Shown one piece after another: positions 1 to 8,075 of a stretch of 64,000 nucleotides of DNA. The translations under genes and the position numbers were made by a program. This stretch comes from CAVYVZ01 sp963772065. Its GTDB lineage: Bacteria; Acidobacteriota; Vicinamibacteria; Vicinamibacterales; UBA2999. The stretch's first letter is position 1; each line of letters begins with the position of its first letter. The stretch covers positions 309,631-373,630 of the forward strand of contig CAVYVZ010000007.1 in NCBI GenBank assembly GCA_963772065.1. Reading direction: 5' to 3'. The notes under the pieces were generated by a model, which did not search any database, was not told the origin of the DNA, and saw only the letters and a list, made by a program, of their open reading frames with translations.

Positions 1-97
1 GGCCGTGCTGGCGGCGTCTGCCCACATCATGCGCATCGACGAGTTCAGGCGGGGCGTGCGCCTCATCACGGCGAAGCTCGCCCGCGGGCGCTCATGA
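1..97 (+). CDS. 3' end of an unidentified gene (partial)
   Basis: The reading frame that starts at base 2 stays open to a TGA at 95-97 and encodes about 31 residues, ending in a basic tail (LARGRS). The TGA overlaps the ATG of the next gene (ATGA), the junction style used throughout this window, which supports it being a real C-terminus in the same operon. Too little remains to name a family; no function is proposed. Confidence 0.45.
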   Translation, partial: AVLAASAHIMRIDEFRRGVRLITAKLARGRS

Positions 98-1308
98 AAC
101 AGCGGATCCTCGGGCTCCACCCCACGGTTGCCTCGCTCGCCAGCACGCATTTCGTCGTCGACGGCTACGGCAACATCTATGCGCCGCTGCTCCCGCTGCT
201 CATCCCGCAGCTCGGGCTCACGCTTGCCGCCGCAGGCACGCTGGCGATGTGCTTTCAGATGTCGAGCTCGGTCGCGCAGCTCGCGTTTGGACGGCTGGCG
301 GACAGGTGGCGCCCCCGGCTGCTCCTGCTCGTCGGACCGATCGTGGCGGTCGCCATCCTGTCGCTCATCGGTCTGTGCACGAACGTGTGGACGCTCGCCG
401 CGGTCCTGATCGTCGGTGGACTCGGGGGCGCGGCGTTCCATCCTCCGGCCGCGGCGATGGTGCATGTGCTCGGCGGCGATCGCAAAGGGCTGGCGATGTC
501 GACGCACATCAGCGGTGGCTCCTTGGGGTTCGCGCTCGGTCCGCTGCTCTTTGCTCCGTTCGTCGAGCAGGTCGGCCTCCGGTGGACGCCGATGCTGATG
601 CTGCCGGGACTCGTCGCGCTGACGATCTTCCTTCGGCGCGTACCGGCGATCGATCGGCTGCAGGAACACGACAGGCCCGGCGGCTTCTCCGAGCTTCGGG
701 CGTACGCGAAGCCGCTCGCACTGCTCTACGCGATCGTCGTGCTGCGCACCCTCGCCTCTCTCAGCTTCGCCACGTTCATGCCCGTCATGCTGACGCGCCG
801 CGGGATGTCGGTGGCTGGCGCGGGAACCGCCGTGGCGTTGTATCTCTTCGCAAGCGGCATCGGCGGGTTCCTTGGCGGCCCGGCGGCGGATCGATGGGGC
901 GCGCGGCGTGTGATCATCGTGTCGCTCGTGGCGTCGGTGCCGTTCCTGGTGGTCGCGCCGGCACTGCGCGGCTGGACCTTTCTCTTGGTTCTTGCAATCG
1001 GCGGGTTCCTTCTTCAATCCACGCTTCCGGTGAACGTCACATTCGGGCAGACGCTCGCGCCGATCAGCGCCGCGACAGTGTCGTCGCTGATGATGGGCTT
1101 CGCGTGGGGTACGGGTGGACTGAGCGTGCCATTCGTGGGCATGCTCGCTGACCGAATCGGTATCGAAAGTGCGCTCGTCGTGATGGCATTCATGCCGCTC
1201 GTCGCAGCGCTGCTGGCCGTGCCGCTTCCTTCAGGGAAACACGCGGGCGCGCCGGCTCGAGCGTCCGAACTCGTGCCCGAATCGTCGGGCACGGAAGTTG
1301 CTGATTAG
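94..1308 (+). CDS. MFS transporter, fosmidomycin-resistance (Fsr)-like
   Basis: A 404-residue integral membrane protein with about 12 hydrophobic segments. The N-terminus carries an SxxHFVVDxYxNxYAPLLPLL pattern and a following QxxSSVxQLxFGRLADRW loop (the MFS motif A region between helices 2 and 3), as in the Fsr group of drug exporters. Expected role: proton-driven efflux of a small molecule across the inner membrane; the substrate cannot be read from sequence. The ATG overlaps the stop of the upstream partial gene (ATGA), so the two are probably co-transcribed. The C-terminal tail of about 25 residues is polar and cytoplasmic. Confidence 0.85.
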   Translation: MKQRILGLHPTVASLASTHFVVDGYGNIYAPLLPLLIPQLGLTLAAAGTLAMCFQMSSSVAQLAFGRLADRWRPRLLLLVGPIVAVAILSLIGLCTNVWTLAAVLIVGGLGGAAFHPPAAAMVHVLGGDRKGLAMSTHISGGSLGFALGPLLFAPFVEQVGLRWTPMLMLPGLVALTIFLRRVPAIDRLQEHDRPGGFSELRAYAKPLALLYAIVVLRTLASLSFATFMPVMLTRRGMSVAGAGTAVALYLFASGIGGFLGGPAADRWGARRVIIVSLVASVPFLVVAPALRGWTFLLVLAIGGFLLQSTLPVNVTFGQTLAPISAATVSSLMMGFAWGTGGLSVPFVGMLADRIGIESALVVMAFMPLVAALLAVPLPSGKHAGAPARASELVPESSGTEVAD

Positions 1309-1333
1309 CGACCAGTTAGGACACACTGGACCG

Positions 1334-2080
1334 ATGCGTTCCCGCTACTCCGGCGCCGGCAGTTTCGCCTACTCATTCGGACCTGGCCCGATCACGCCGG
1401 CCGTCAAAGCACTTCTCATCGCGAACACGGTGATGTTCGTCGCGTCCTACTTCATGCCGGAGCTGCTGATGCTGCTCGGCCTGAATCCCTCCGCGGTGTT
1501 CGGCCGGCTCGCCATCTGGCAGATCGTCACGTATCTGTTTCTGCACGGGAGTTTTTTTCACATCCTCTTCAACATGCTTTCGCTCTGGATGTTCGGCGTC
1601 GAGCTCGAGCGAATGTGGGGGACGAAATACTTCACGCAGTACTACTTCATCACGGGAGTAGGCGCAGGCCTGACGCAGATCATCCTGGGCGTCCTTCCGT
1701 TCCCCTTCGCGGAACAGTTCTATTCCTCGATCACGATCGGCGCGTCTGGCGCCGTGTACGGACTGCTGCTCGCGTACGGGCTGTATTTCCCGCATCGGCC
1801 GATCCTGATGTACTTCATCTTTCCGGTGCCCGCGAGGTACTTCGTGATGATCGTCGGCGGCATCGCCCTGCTGAGCGCCTCGGGCGATGTGGGAGGCGTC
1901 GCGCACACCGCGCACCTCGGAGGCATTGCGGCCGGTTATCTGTATCTGAAGAGCGGCCGGATCCATCCGATTTCAGAGCTCAAGTACCGGTTCCTGAAAT
2001 GGCGGATCAACCGGATGCGGCGCAAGTTCGACGTCTATTCAGGCGGGCGTGCCGACGACGTCAATCGCAGGGTCCATTAG
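1334..2080 (+). CDS. rhomboid-family intramembrane serine protease
   Basis: A 248-residue polytopic membrane protein. From the ATG at 1334 the rhomboid features are His76-Asn80 (HILFN), the GASG nucleophile motif with Ser138, and the second catalytic-dyad residue His194 in AHTAHLGG. It would cleave transmembrane segments of substrate proteins within the inner membrane. The frame also opens at a TTG at 1298 inside the preceding MFS gene; the ATG was preferred because the family-like N-terminus (PxTPAVKxLLIANTVMF) follows it. A basic C-terminal extension of about 45 residues (KWRINRMRRK) follows the last helix. The gene lies 25 bp after the MFS stop, but no functional link is visible. Confidence 0.9.
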   Translation: MRSRYSGAGSFAYSFGPGPITPAVKALLIANTVMFVASYFMPELLMLLGLNPSAVFGRLAIWQIVTYLFLHGSFFHILFNMLSLWMFGVELERMWGTKYFTQYYFITGVGAGLTQIILGVLPFPFAEQFYSSITIGASGAVYGLLLAYGLYFPHRPILMYFIFPVPARYFVMIVGGIALLSASGDVGGVAHTAHLGGIAAGYLYLKSGRIHPISELKYRFLKWRINRMRRKFDVYSGGRADDVNRRVH

Positions 2081-2087
2081 CCCGAAC

Positions 2088-2182
2088 AACCACGAAAGCA
2101 CGACATTCCCGAAATCATCCGTTTTCAAAAGGCGCGTGTTCGAGGGTTTGCGTGCTTTCGTGGGTTTCGTGTTTCGTGGTTT
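2088..2182. repeat. CACGAAA-family inverted repeat between convergent genes
   Basis: Units of CACGAAA on one side (2088-2101) and its complement TTTCGTG on the other (2152-2182) form an imperfect inverted repeat in the gap between the rhomboid gene and the 3' end of doxX. The same words recur at 36379-36404, 51676-51706 and 55890-55957. The DoxX stop TAG (2183-2185) directly abuts the repeat. It may act as a bidirectional terminator or be a small interspersed repeat; no mobility gene is linked here. Confidence 0.7.
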
Positions 2183-2654
2183 CTAGTTCCGAATGCTCCA
2201 CGGCAGGCGTGAGCCGCCGATCGCGAGCGCGAGCAATCCACCCAGCACCGGCAAGCCGAATCCGTTGGTCAGGAAACGGGTACTGAAAGATCGCGCCGCT
2301 CGCGACGTGAAAGTTCAGGACCATCAGGAAGGCTGCGAACGCCGCGACGCGCGTCCAGAACCCCGCCAGCATTGCCGAGCCGCCGAGCAGTTCCCCGAGC
2401 GGCACCAGCCGCGCGAACATGGGGACGCCGGGAATGGCCAGCGTCTCGAGGTACCAGCGCGACGTCGGCGCCGCCTCCTTCAGCCAGCCCTGGAGCGCTC
2501 CCGCGAGCGGGCCGCTGTCGGTGAGCCACGCGATCTTCCCGAGCCCTTCGAAGATGAAGAAGACTCCGAGGAACATCGACAGCACGCGCAATCCTGTCGC
2601 GGCTGGTCCTGACGCCGCCGGCGCGCCCATGCGCGCGCGTCCCACCATAGCCAT
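2183..2654 (-). CDS. DoxX family membrane protein (one apparent frameshift)
   Basis: A small four-helix membrane protein of the DoxX/terminal quinol oxidase-associated type: RVLSMFLGVFFIFEGLGKIAW, a middle GELLGGSAMLAGFWTR motif and FLMVLNFHVASGAIFQYPF. After QYPF an apparent extra A:T pair in the AAA run at 2274-2276 shifts the frame; removing one base restores a natural ending (LTNGFGLPVLGGLLALAIGG, then a short tail and TAG at 2183). As read without correction the frame runs on to 2115 through a repeat. Start: ATG at 2654 with a good AAGGAG site located inside the end of the SDR gene; the SDR stop overlaps it (TGATG). Probably translated from the cupin-SDR-DoxX transcript. Confidence 0.8.
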
Positions 2655-3445
2655 CAGAAAAGACTCCTTATATAGCCGCCGTCGACCTGCACGGTCGTTC
2701 CGGTGATGTACGCAGCTCGTTCCGACGCGAGGAACGCGATGACGGATGCGAGCTCGTGCGGTTCGCCGAGCCGCTTCATGGGGATGCTCGCGACCAGCCG
2801 CTCTTCCACCGCGCCCGCCGTCATATGCTCCCGCGCCGCATTCGCCGCATTCAGCTCTATGACGCGTTCGGTGCGCGTATAGCCGGGCGCGACGCAATTT
2901 ACCGTGATCCCCTCGGCGGCGAGCTCGTTGGCGAGGCTCCGCGAGAAGCCCACGACCGCCGGGCGAACCGCGTTCGAAAGCATCAGATTGTCCACCGGCT
3001 GCTTGACGGTGACCGAGGTGATGTTGATGATGCGCCCGCCTCCGCGCTTCCGCATCAACGGCACCGCTTCGAGGCACGTGCGCACGACGCTCATGAACAG
3101 GAGTTCGACCGCCTGAGCATAGTCCTGCTCGCCGAGCCCATCGAAGCCGCCAGCCCTGGGTCCGCCGCTGTTGTTGACGAGGATGTCGAGCCCGCCGAAG
3201 TGCTGCGCGATCGTCTGGACCGAGCGCCGGACGTCGAGCCCGTTGCTCACGTCGCACACGAACGGCACCGCCTCGCCGCCGGTCGCTCGTCGAATGGCGG
3301 CCGCCGCATCGACCAGGGCGGGTTCGTGCCTCGCGACAATCGCCACGCGCGCGCCTTCCGCCGCCAGCGCTTCAGCGGCAGCGCGGCCGAGGCCGCGGCT
3401 GGCGCCGTAGACCGCCGCGATCTTTCCGCCAAGCCCAAGTTCCAA
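2654..3445 (-). CDS. SDR-family oxidoreductase, atypical active site
   Basis: A 263-residue Rossmann-fold protein: cofactor loop GASRGLG at residues 14-20, NNSGG (the NNAG equivalent), GIxVNxVAPGYTxTERV and a C-terminal VDGGY. After the catalytic-region serine (NITSVTVKQP) the usual YxxxK is absent; the corresponding stretch reads NLMLSNAVR. A subgroup of SDR proteins annotated as 3-oxoacyl-ACP reductase-like has this LSNAxR variant, so the chemistry may differ from ordinary NAD(P)H ketoreduction. The start is TTG at 3445, immediately after four 7-bp repeats that fill the whole spacer to the cupin stop; no Shine-Dalgarno is possible there other than the repeat itself. Confidence 0.85.
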   Translation of the reverse strand: MELGLGGKIAAVYGASRGLGRAAAEALAAEGARVAIVARHEPALVDAAAAIRRATGGEAVPFVCDVSNGLDVRRSVQTIAQHFGGLDILVNNSGGPRAGGFDGLGEQDYAQAVELLFMSVVRTCLEAVPLMRKRGGGRIINITSVTVKQPVDNLMLSNAVRPAVVGFSRSLANELAAEGITVNCVAPGYTRTERVIELNAANAAREHMTAGAVEERLVASIPMKRLGEPHELASVIAFLASERAAYITGTTVQVDGGYIRSLF

Positions 3446-3473
3446 GCCTACCGCCTACCGCCTACCGCCTACC
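3446..3473. repeat. four tandem copies of GCCTACC
   Basis: Perfect 7-bp tandem repeat, four copies. On the minus strand it reads GGTAGGC; the cupin stop codon TAG (3469-3471) lies in the first unit and the SDR start TTG (3443-3445) follows the last unit, so the intercistronic spacer consists only of repeat. Copy number change would keep or alter cistron spacing by 7 bp steps without touching either protein. Confidence 0.9.
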
Positions 3474-3843
3474 GCCCAGGCTGCCCGTCGTGAAAGTAAT
3501 CGTCTGTGCCGTCGAGCCAATCCTGCCGGATGGGGCTGAAGAGATCGAGCTCGAAGGTGTCTTCGAGCGCTTCGGCCTGATGAGGGAGCCACGACGGAAT
3601 GTGGAGCACTTCGCCTTCGCGGACGGTAATCTCCTCGCCACCGATGAGGAACTTCAGCGCGCCGCTCAGGATGTACGTCATCTGCTCGCTTTCGTGGGAG
3701 TGCATCGGCACGAGCGCGCCGCGTTTAAGGTAAATCTGCGCAAGCATCTCGCGCTCGCCGGTCACGATCTTGCGGGAGATCATCTCGGTGACTTTTTCGA
3801 GCGCAATTTCGTCCCAGCGGTGCAGTCGAACGGTGGCGGCCAT
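3469..3843 (-). CDS. cupin domain protein
   Basis: A 124-residue single-domain cupin. Motif 1 is visible as PMHSHESEQMTYILSGALKF (metal ligands His-His-Glu) and motif 2 as REGEVLHIPSWLPHQAEAL (second His). Such stand-alone cupins bind a divalent metal and act as isomerases, dioxygenases or small-molecule sensors; the substrate is not identifiable. The start ATG at 3843 has an AGGAG element 6 bases upstream. First gene of a cupin-SDR-DoxX minus-strand operon and divergent from the E1 gene at 3897. Confidence 0.85.
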   Translation of the reverse strand: MAATVRLHRWDEIALEKVTEMISRKIVTGEREMLAQIYLKRGALVPMHSHESEQMTYILSGALKFLIGGEEITVREGEVLHIPSWLPHQAEALEDTFELDLFSPIRQDWLDGTDDYFHDGQPGR

Positions 3844-3881
3844 GCGTCTCCTGAAATGTCCGGGTGGCGGCGCGATTGTGC

Positions 3882-3887
3882 CATAAT
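3882..3887 (+). promoter_or_regulatory. putative -10 box CATAAT for the E1 gene
   Basis: CATAAT (5 of 6 to TATAAT) sits 9 nt before the ATG at 3897 and no Shine-Dalgarno is present between them. This predicts a transcript starting within about 3 nt of the ATG, that is leaderless. No convincing -35 is seen. Confidence 0.5.
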
Positions 3888-3896
3888 TTTCCGTCT

Positions 3897-6047
3897 ATGA
3901 AGGGCACGACCGTCGCGAACGGGGCGGAGTCGCGCGCGGCGGCGAAGGCAGGCTCGCGGAAGCACGAAGGGCTGTCGCGCGACGACCTGCTGACGGCGTA
4001 TCGCTTCATGCTCCTGTCGCGGAAGATCGACGATAAGGAGATTCAGCTCAAGAACCAGAGCCACATCTTCTTCCAGATCAGCGGCGCCGGCCACGAGGCC
4101 GTTCTGGTCGCGGCGGGCAAGCACCTGCGTCCCGGCTACGACTGGTTCTTCCCGTACTATCGCGATCGCGCCCTGTGCCTCGTGCTCGGGATGACGCCGC
4201 TCGAGATGCTGCTGAGCGGCGTCGGCGCGAAAGACGACCCGAACTCCGGCGGCCGGCAGATGCCGTCGCACTGGGGTCACCGCGGGTTGAACATTCCGTC
4301 GCAGAGCAGCCCGACTGGCACGCAGGCGCTGCACGCGGTTGGCTCGGCGGAGGCGACGCAGATCTACGATCGCGTCACCACCATCCCCGATCGCGAATCG
4401 AAATACCGCCCCGACCAGATCACGTACCTGTCCGTGGGCGAGGGCGCCACCAGCGAAGGCGAGTTCTGGGAGACGCTCAATACCGCGTGCAGCCGGAAGG
4501 CGCCGCTCCTGATTCTCGTCGAGGACAACGGCTACGCGATCTCGGTGCCGGTGCAGGTGCAGACGGCTGGCGGCGACGTCTCGCGGCTCGTGGAGAGCTT
4601 CCCGAATATGCGTGTCTTCCGGTGTGACGGCACCGACTACCTTTCCAGCTACCGCACGATGCGCGATGCGGTCGCCTGGGTGCGCGAGGGGAAGGGCGTG
4701 GCATTCGTTCACGCCTCCGTCGTGAGGCCGTACTCGCACTCATTGTCCGACGACGAGAAGCTGTACAAGACCGCGGCGGAGCGCGAGGCCGAAGCGCGAC
4801 GCGACCCGCTCACGCGGATGCGGCATTTTCTGAAGAGCGAAGGGCTGGCGACGGACGAGGAGCTCGCCGCCATGCTCAAGGATGTCGAGCTCGAGGTGAA
4901 CGAGGCGGCCGAGAAGGCGCTGCACGCGGAGAAGCCGGACCCGTCGACGGCGATGGACTACGTCTTCTCGCCCGACGTCGATCCCACGTCTGCCGCGTTC
5001 GAAACGATCCACCAGCCAGAGGGCAAACCCGACACGATGGTGATCGCGATCAATCGCACCCTCAAGGACGAGATGGGGCGTGACCCGCGGATCGTCGTGT
5101 TCGGAGAGGACGTGGCCGACTGCAGCCGCGAGGAGGCGCTCGATCAGGTACCCGGCAAGGGCGGCGTGTTCAAGGTCACGCATGGCCTGCAGCGGCTCTA
5201 TGGGAGCGATCGCGTCTTCAACTCTCCGCTGGCAGAGGCCAACATCATCGGCCGGGCGGTGGGGATGGCCATGCGCGGGCTGAAGCCGGTCGTCGAGATT
5301 CAGTTCTTCGACTACATCTGGCCGGCGATGATGCAGCTGCGCGACGAGATGTCGATGCTCCGCTACCGCTCGGCGAACAACTGGTCCTGCCCGATGGTGA
5401 TACGCGTGCCGATTGGCGGCTATCTGCGCGGCGGCGCTCCATACCACAGCCAGTCGGGGGTCAGCATCTTCGCCCACTGCCCGGGCATCCGGATCGTCTT
5501 CCCCTCGAACGCGCAGGACGCCGCGGGACTGCTGCGCACCGCGATCCGGTGCGACGACCCGGTGATGTTCCTGGAGCACAAGCACCTGTACCGGCAGACG
5601 TACAACAAGGGCGAGTACGCGGGCGCGGAGTACATGACGCCGTTCGGCCGGGCCGCCGTGAAGCGCGAAGGCACCGACGTCGTCGTGTTCACGTGGGGCG
5701 CGCTCGTGCAGCGGTCGCTTCTCGCCGCGCAGCAGGCTGAACGGGACGGCATCAGCGCGGCGGTGGTGGACCTGCGATCGATCATTCCATACGACTGGAG
5801 CACGATCGCGGAGTACACGCGGAAGACCAATCGCGCGATCATCGCGCACGAGGATCAGCTCACGTGCGGGTTCGGCGCCGAGATCGCCGCGCGGATCTCC
5901 GACGAGCTGTTCGAGCATCTCGACGCGCCGGTGAGGCGGGTGGCGTCGCTCGACTGCCCGGTCGCGTATGCGCCGGTGCTCGAAGAGACAATCCTGCCTG
6001 GTTCGGCGGATGTTCTGCAGGCAATCCGCGATCTCGCTGCTTATTAG
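3897..6047 (+). CDS. 2-oxoacid dehydrogenase E1, fused alpha and beta subunits
   Basis: A 716-residue thiamine-diphosphate enzyme with the alpha and beta chains in one polypeptide. The alpha part (about residues 20-330) has SRKIDDKEI, an FFPYYRDR block and the TPP motif GEGATSEGEF...EDNGYAIS; the beta part (about 380-716) has NRTLKDEMGRDPRIVVFGEDVA, NSPLAEANIIGRAVGMAMRG and FFDYIWPAMMQLRDE. It decarboxylates a 2-oxoacid (branched-chain type is most likely) and passes the acyl group to a lipoyl E2, which is not in this window. The frame also opens at GTG 3864; ATG 3897 is preferred because a promoter-like CATAAT lies upstream of it. The 3' end overlaps the next gene by 38 bp. Confidence 0.9.
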   Translation: MKGTTVANGAESRAAAKAGSRKHEGLSRDDLLTAYRFMLLSRKIDDKEIQLKNQSHIFFQISGAGHEAVLVAAGKHLRPGYDWFFPYYRDRALCLVLGMTPLEMLLSGVGAKDDPNSGGRQMPSHWGHRGLNIPSQSSPTGTQALHAVGSAEATQIYDRVTTIPDRESKYRPDQITYLSVGEGATSEGEFWETLNTACSRKAPLLILVEDNGYAISVPVQVQTAGGDVSRLVESFPNMRVFRCDGTDYLSSYRTMRDAVAWVREGKGVAFVHASVVRPYSHSLSDDEKLYKTAAEREAEARRDPLTRMRHFLKSEGLATDEELAAMLKDVELEVNEAAEKALHAEKPDPSTAMDYVFSPDVDPTSAAFETIHQPEGKPDTMVIAINRTLKDEMGRDPRIVVFGEDVADCSREEALDQVPGKGGVFKVTHGLQRLYGSDRVFNSPLAEANIIGRAVGMAMRGLKPVVEIQFFDYIWPAMMQLRDEMSMLRYRSANNWSCPMVIRVPIGGYLRGGAPYHSQSGVSIFAHCPGIRIVFPSNAQDAAGLLRTAIRCDDPVMFLEHKHLYRQTYNKGEYAGAEYMTPFGRAAVKREGTDVVVFTWGALVQRSLLAAQQAERDGISAAVVDLRSIIPYDWSTIAEYTRKTNRAIIAHEDQLTCGFGAEIAARISDELFEHLDAPVRRVASLDCPVAYAPVLEETILPGSADVLQAIRDLAAY

Positions 6048-7029
6048 CTCGCTCGCGCTGGCGCCGCCGCTGGCGGCGGCGGTGCGCGTCGAGGTGCTCA
6101 AGTCCGTCTCGGGAATCCCTCCGCAGATCGTCGGTGAATTCGAGGAGCCGGTGGCCTTCCAACAGGCGGCCAACGGGCAGTACTTCGTGTTCGATCGCCG
6201 CGCGCACACGGTGTACGGAATCGACGAGAAGCGCACCGCCGCGTGGAAGTTGATTCAGATCGGCCAGGAGACCGGCCGCGTCATCGAGCCGCAGGCGTTC
6301 GATCTCGCGCCGAACGGCACCTTCGCGCTGGCCGATGCGCCGCGTGGCGTCGAGCGCGTGCAGATCTTCGGGCCGGGGGGCAACGTGGTCGGCGGCTTCA
6401 CGCTACCCGGCCGCGCGGATGCCCGGGTGACCATCGGCAGCCTGGTGCTCAACGGCGTGGGTGCGCTGCAGTACACGGGAACGTCGTTTCTCATCAGCCA
6501 CCCCGAGGCGGGAACGCTGTTCACGGAGTACTTGCCGAACGGAAGCGCCGTACGGGGCATCGGAAGGCTGCGCGCCACCGGCTTCGAACAAGACCGCCAG
6601 TTGCACATGGCGCTGAACACCGGTCTGCCGCTCGTCGATCCGAGCGGAGGCTTCATCTACGTCTTCCTCGCGGGTACCCCGTCCTTCCGCAAATACGATG
6701 CGGCCGGCGAGCTGCTCTTCGAGCGCCATATCGAGGGGCGCGAACTGGACGAGCACCTGCGCAATCTGCCGACCAAGTGGCCGAGGCGCAAGGTCGAGGA
6801 ACGCGAGGTTCCGCTCGTGACGCCAACCGTCCGCGCCGCCGCCGTCGATGCCCGAGGGCAGGTCTGGATATCCCTGATGCTGCCCTACACGTACGTGTAC
6901 GACAAGGACGGCGACAAGGTACGAGCGGTGCAGTTCCGGGCGGCGGGGATCATCGCGCCGACGAGCCTGTTCTTCACGCACACCGGCCGGCTGCTCGTGA
7001 CGCCCGGCTGCTACGAGTTCAATCCCTAG
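6010..7029 (+). CDS. secreted beta-propeller-like protein
   Basis: A 339-residue protein with a signal peptide from the ATG at 6010 (hydrophobic ISLLISSLALAPPLAAA). The mature part shows repeated strands of NHL/six-bladed-propeller type (GEFEEPVAFQQAANGQYFVFDRR, AFDLAPNGTFALADAP, VDARGQVWISLMLP). Enzymatic residues are not recognisable; a periplasmic binding or scaffold role is possible. The start lies inside the E1 coding end, so it is likely on the same transcript. A longer frame to 5968 exists but would place charged residues before the signal peptide. Confidence 0.7.
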   Translation: MFCRQSAISLLISSLALAPPLAAAVRVEVLKSVSGIPPQIVGEFEEPVAFQQAANGQYFVFDRRAHTVYGIDEKRTAAWKLIQIGQETGRVIEPQAFDLAPNGTFALADAPRGVERVQIFGPGGNVVGGFTLPGRADARVTIGSLVLNGVGALQYTGTSFLISHPEAGTLFTEYLPNGSAVRGIGRLRATGFEQDRQLHMALNTGLPLVDPSGGFIYVFLAGTPSFRKYDAAGELLFERHIEGRELDEHLRNLPTKWPRRKVEEREVPLVTPTVRAAAVDARGQVWISLMLPYTYVYDKDGDKVRAVQFRAAGIIAPTSLFFTHTGRLLVTPGCYEFNP

Positions 7030-7064
7030 ACGGGAGTTCGGGTGAGCCAATTCGTCGCGTTGTT

Positions 7065-7123
7065 TCACAGGGAGGTCAGGGAGGCTTTAGTGTTACTCCC
7101 TGAACTCCCCGATCTCCCTGTGA
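7065..7123. repeat. GGGAGATC-family inverted repeat
   Basis: TCACAGGGAGGTCAGGGAG (7065-7083) is answered by CTCCCTGA...GATCTCCCTGTGA (7096-7123), forming a long imperfect hairpin between the propeller gene and the ABC ATPase gene. The same words occur at 45375-45565 and 48941-49012. It might be a terminator or a REP-like element; no poly-T tract follows. Confidence 0.75.
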
Positions 7124-7160
7124 CGCAAGGCGGCGCCGCTTCGCAGGCCCTCCTGCCCCG

Positions 7161-8075
7161 ATGCTGACGGCATTGCATCTGACGCGGCGCTTCGACGGCC
7201 GCGTCGCCGTGGACGATGTGTCGTTCGAGGTCGCACCGGGCGAGATCTTCGCGCTGCTCGGGCCCAACGGCGCCGGCAAGACCACGACGTTACGGATGCT
7301 CGCCGGATTGATCGAGCCAACCGACGGCGTCATCCGGATCGACGGCAGCGTGATGTCGCGGCAATCGGCCGCTCACCTCCGCGGCCGTATCGGCTTCCTC
7401 ACGGAGGCGCCGGGTTTGTGGGATCGGCTGCCGGTCAGGAAGAACCTGCAGGTGTATGCGCGCCTCCACGGCTTGCCGGACCCGGATGTCGCCGTGGACG
7501 AGGCGCTCACGACCTTCGCGCTCTCCGCGCGGGCCGCCGAACCGGCTGCGCAGCTCTCGAAGGGGCTGAAACAACGCGTCGCGATTGCCCGCACGCTGCT
7601 CCACCATCCTTCCGTCGTTCTCCTCGACGAACCGACCTCCGGTCTGGATCCGGAAGCCGCGCGCGAGGTGCGCGAGCTGATCCTTCGGCTGCGCGAGAGT
7701 GGCCGCGCCATCGTGCTGTCAACCCACAACCTCGACGAGGTCGAACGCATCGCCGATCGCGTCGCGGTCCTGCGCGGCCACCTGGTCGCGTCCGGCACGC
7801 CACAGGCGCTCCGGGCCCGATTGTTCGGAGCGCGGCTCCAAATCGTGCTCGACGGCCCCGCGGCGCACTGGGCAGAGGTGCTGCGCCAGTCCGGAAGAGG
7901 CGACGTCGAGATCAATGGCTCGGTGCTTTCAATCGCCGTGAAGGACGGCGCGTCGGAGGCGCCGGCGATCGTGCGCGCGCTCGTCGAGGCTGGCGCGGGA
8001 ATTATCTCGGTGACGCCGGATGAAGCGCCGCTCGAGGAAATCTATCTGAAGCTGCTGTCGGAGCGCCCATCGTGA
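7161..8075 (+). CDS. ABC transporter ATP-binding protein (ABC-2 / NatA type)
   Basis: A 304-residue ATPase. Walker A GPNGAGKTT at residues 34-42, Q-loop near FLTEAPGLWDRL, a signature LSKGLKQRVAIART (a CcmA/NatA-like variant of LSGGQ), Walker B VVLLDEPTSGLDP and the switch His in STHNLDEV. The C-terminal 80 residues form the extra domain common in ABC-2 exporters. It should power the permease encoded next, whose GTG start overlaps its TGA stop (GTGA). Substrate unknown; Na+, drug or lipid export are all seen in this family. Confidence 0.93.
   Translation: MLTALHLTRRFDGRVAVDDVSFEVAPGEIFALLGPNGAGKTTTLRMLAGLIEPTDGVIRIDGSVMSRQSAAHLRGRIGFLTEAPGLWDRLPVRKNLQVYARLHGLPDPDVAVDEALTTFALSARAAEPAAQLSKGLKQRVAIARTLLHHPSVVLLDEPTSGLDPEAAREVRELILRLRESGRAIVLSTHNLDEVERIADRVAVLRGHLVASGTPQALRARLFGARLQIVLDGPAAHWAEVLRQSGRGDVEINGSVLSIAVKDGASEAPAIVRALVEAGAGIISVTPDEAPLEEIYLKLLSERPS

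Noticed and set aside
2115..3257. A 380-codon frame fusing SDR antisense-frame text to DoxX
   Set aside because: Only the DoxX part is family-like; the upstream part is an out-of-frame reading of the SDR gene.
3446..3473. Tandem repeats as a CRISPR array
   Set aside because: Units are 7 bp with no spacers and no cas genes occur in the window; the same holds for the other repeat blocks.
7042..7166. A 41-codon GTG-started frame between the propeller gene and the ABC ATPase
   Set aside because: It is mostly translation of the GGGAGATC repeat, has no ribosome site or family match, and overlaps the ABC start.
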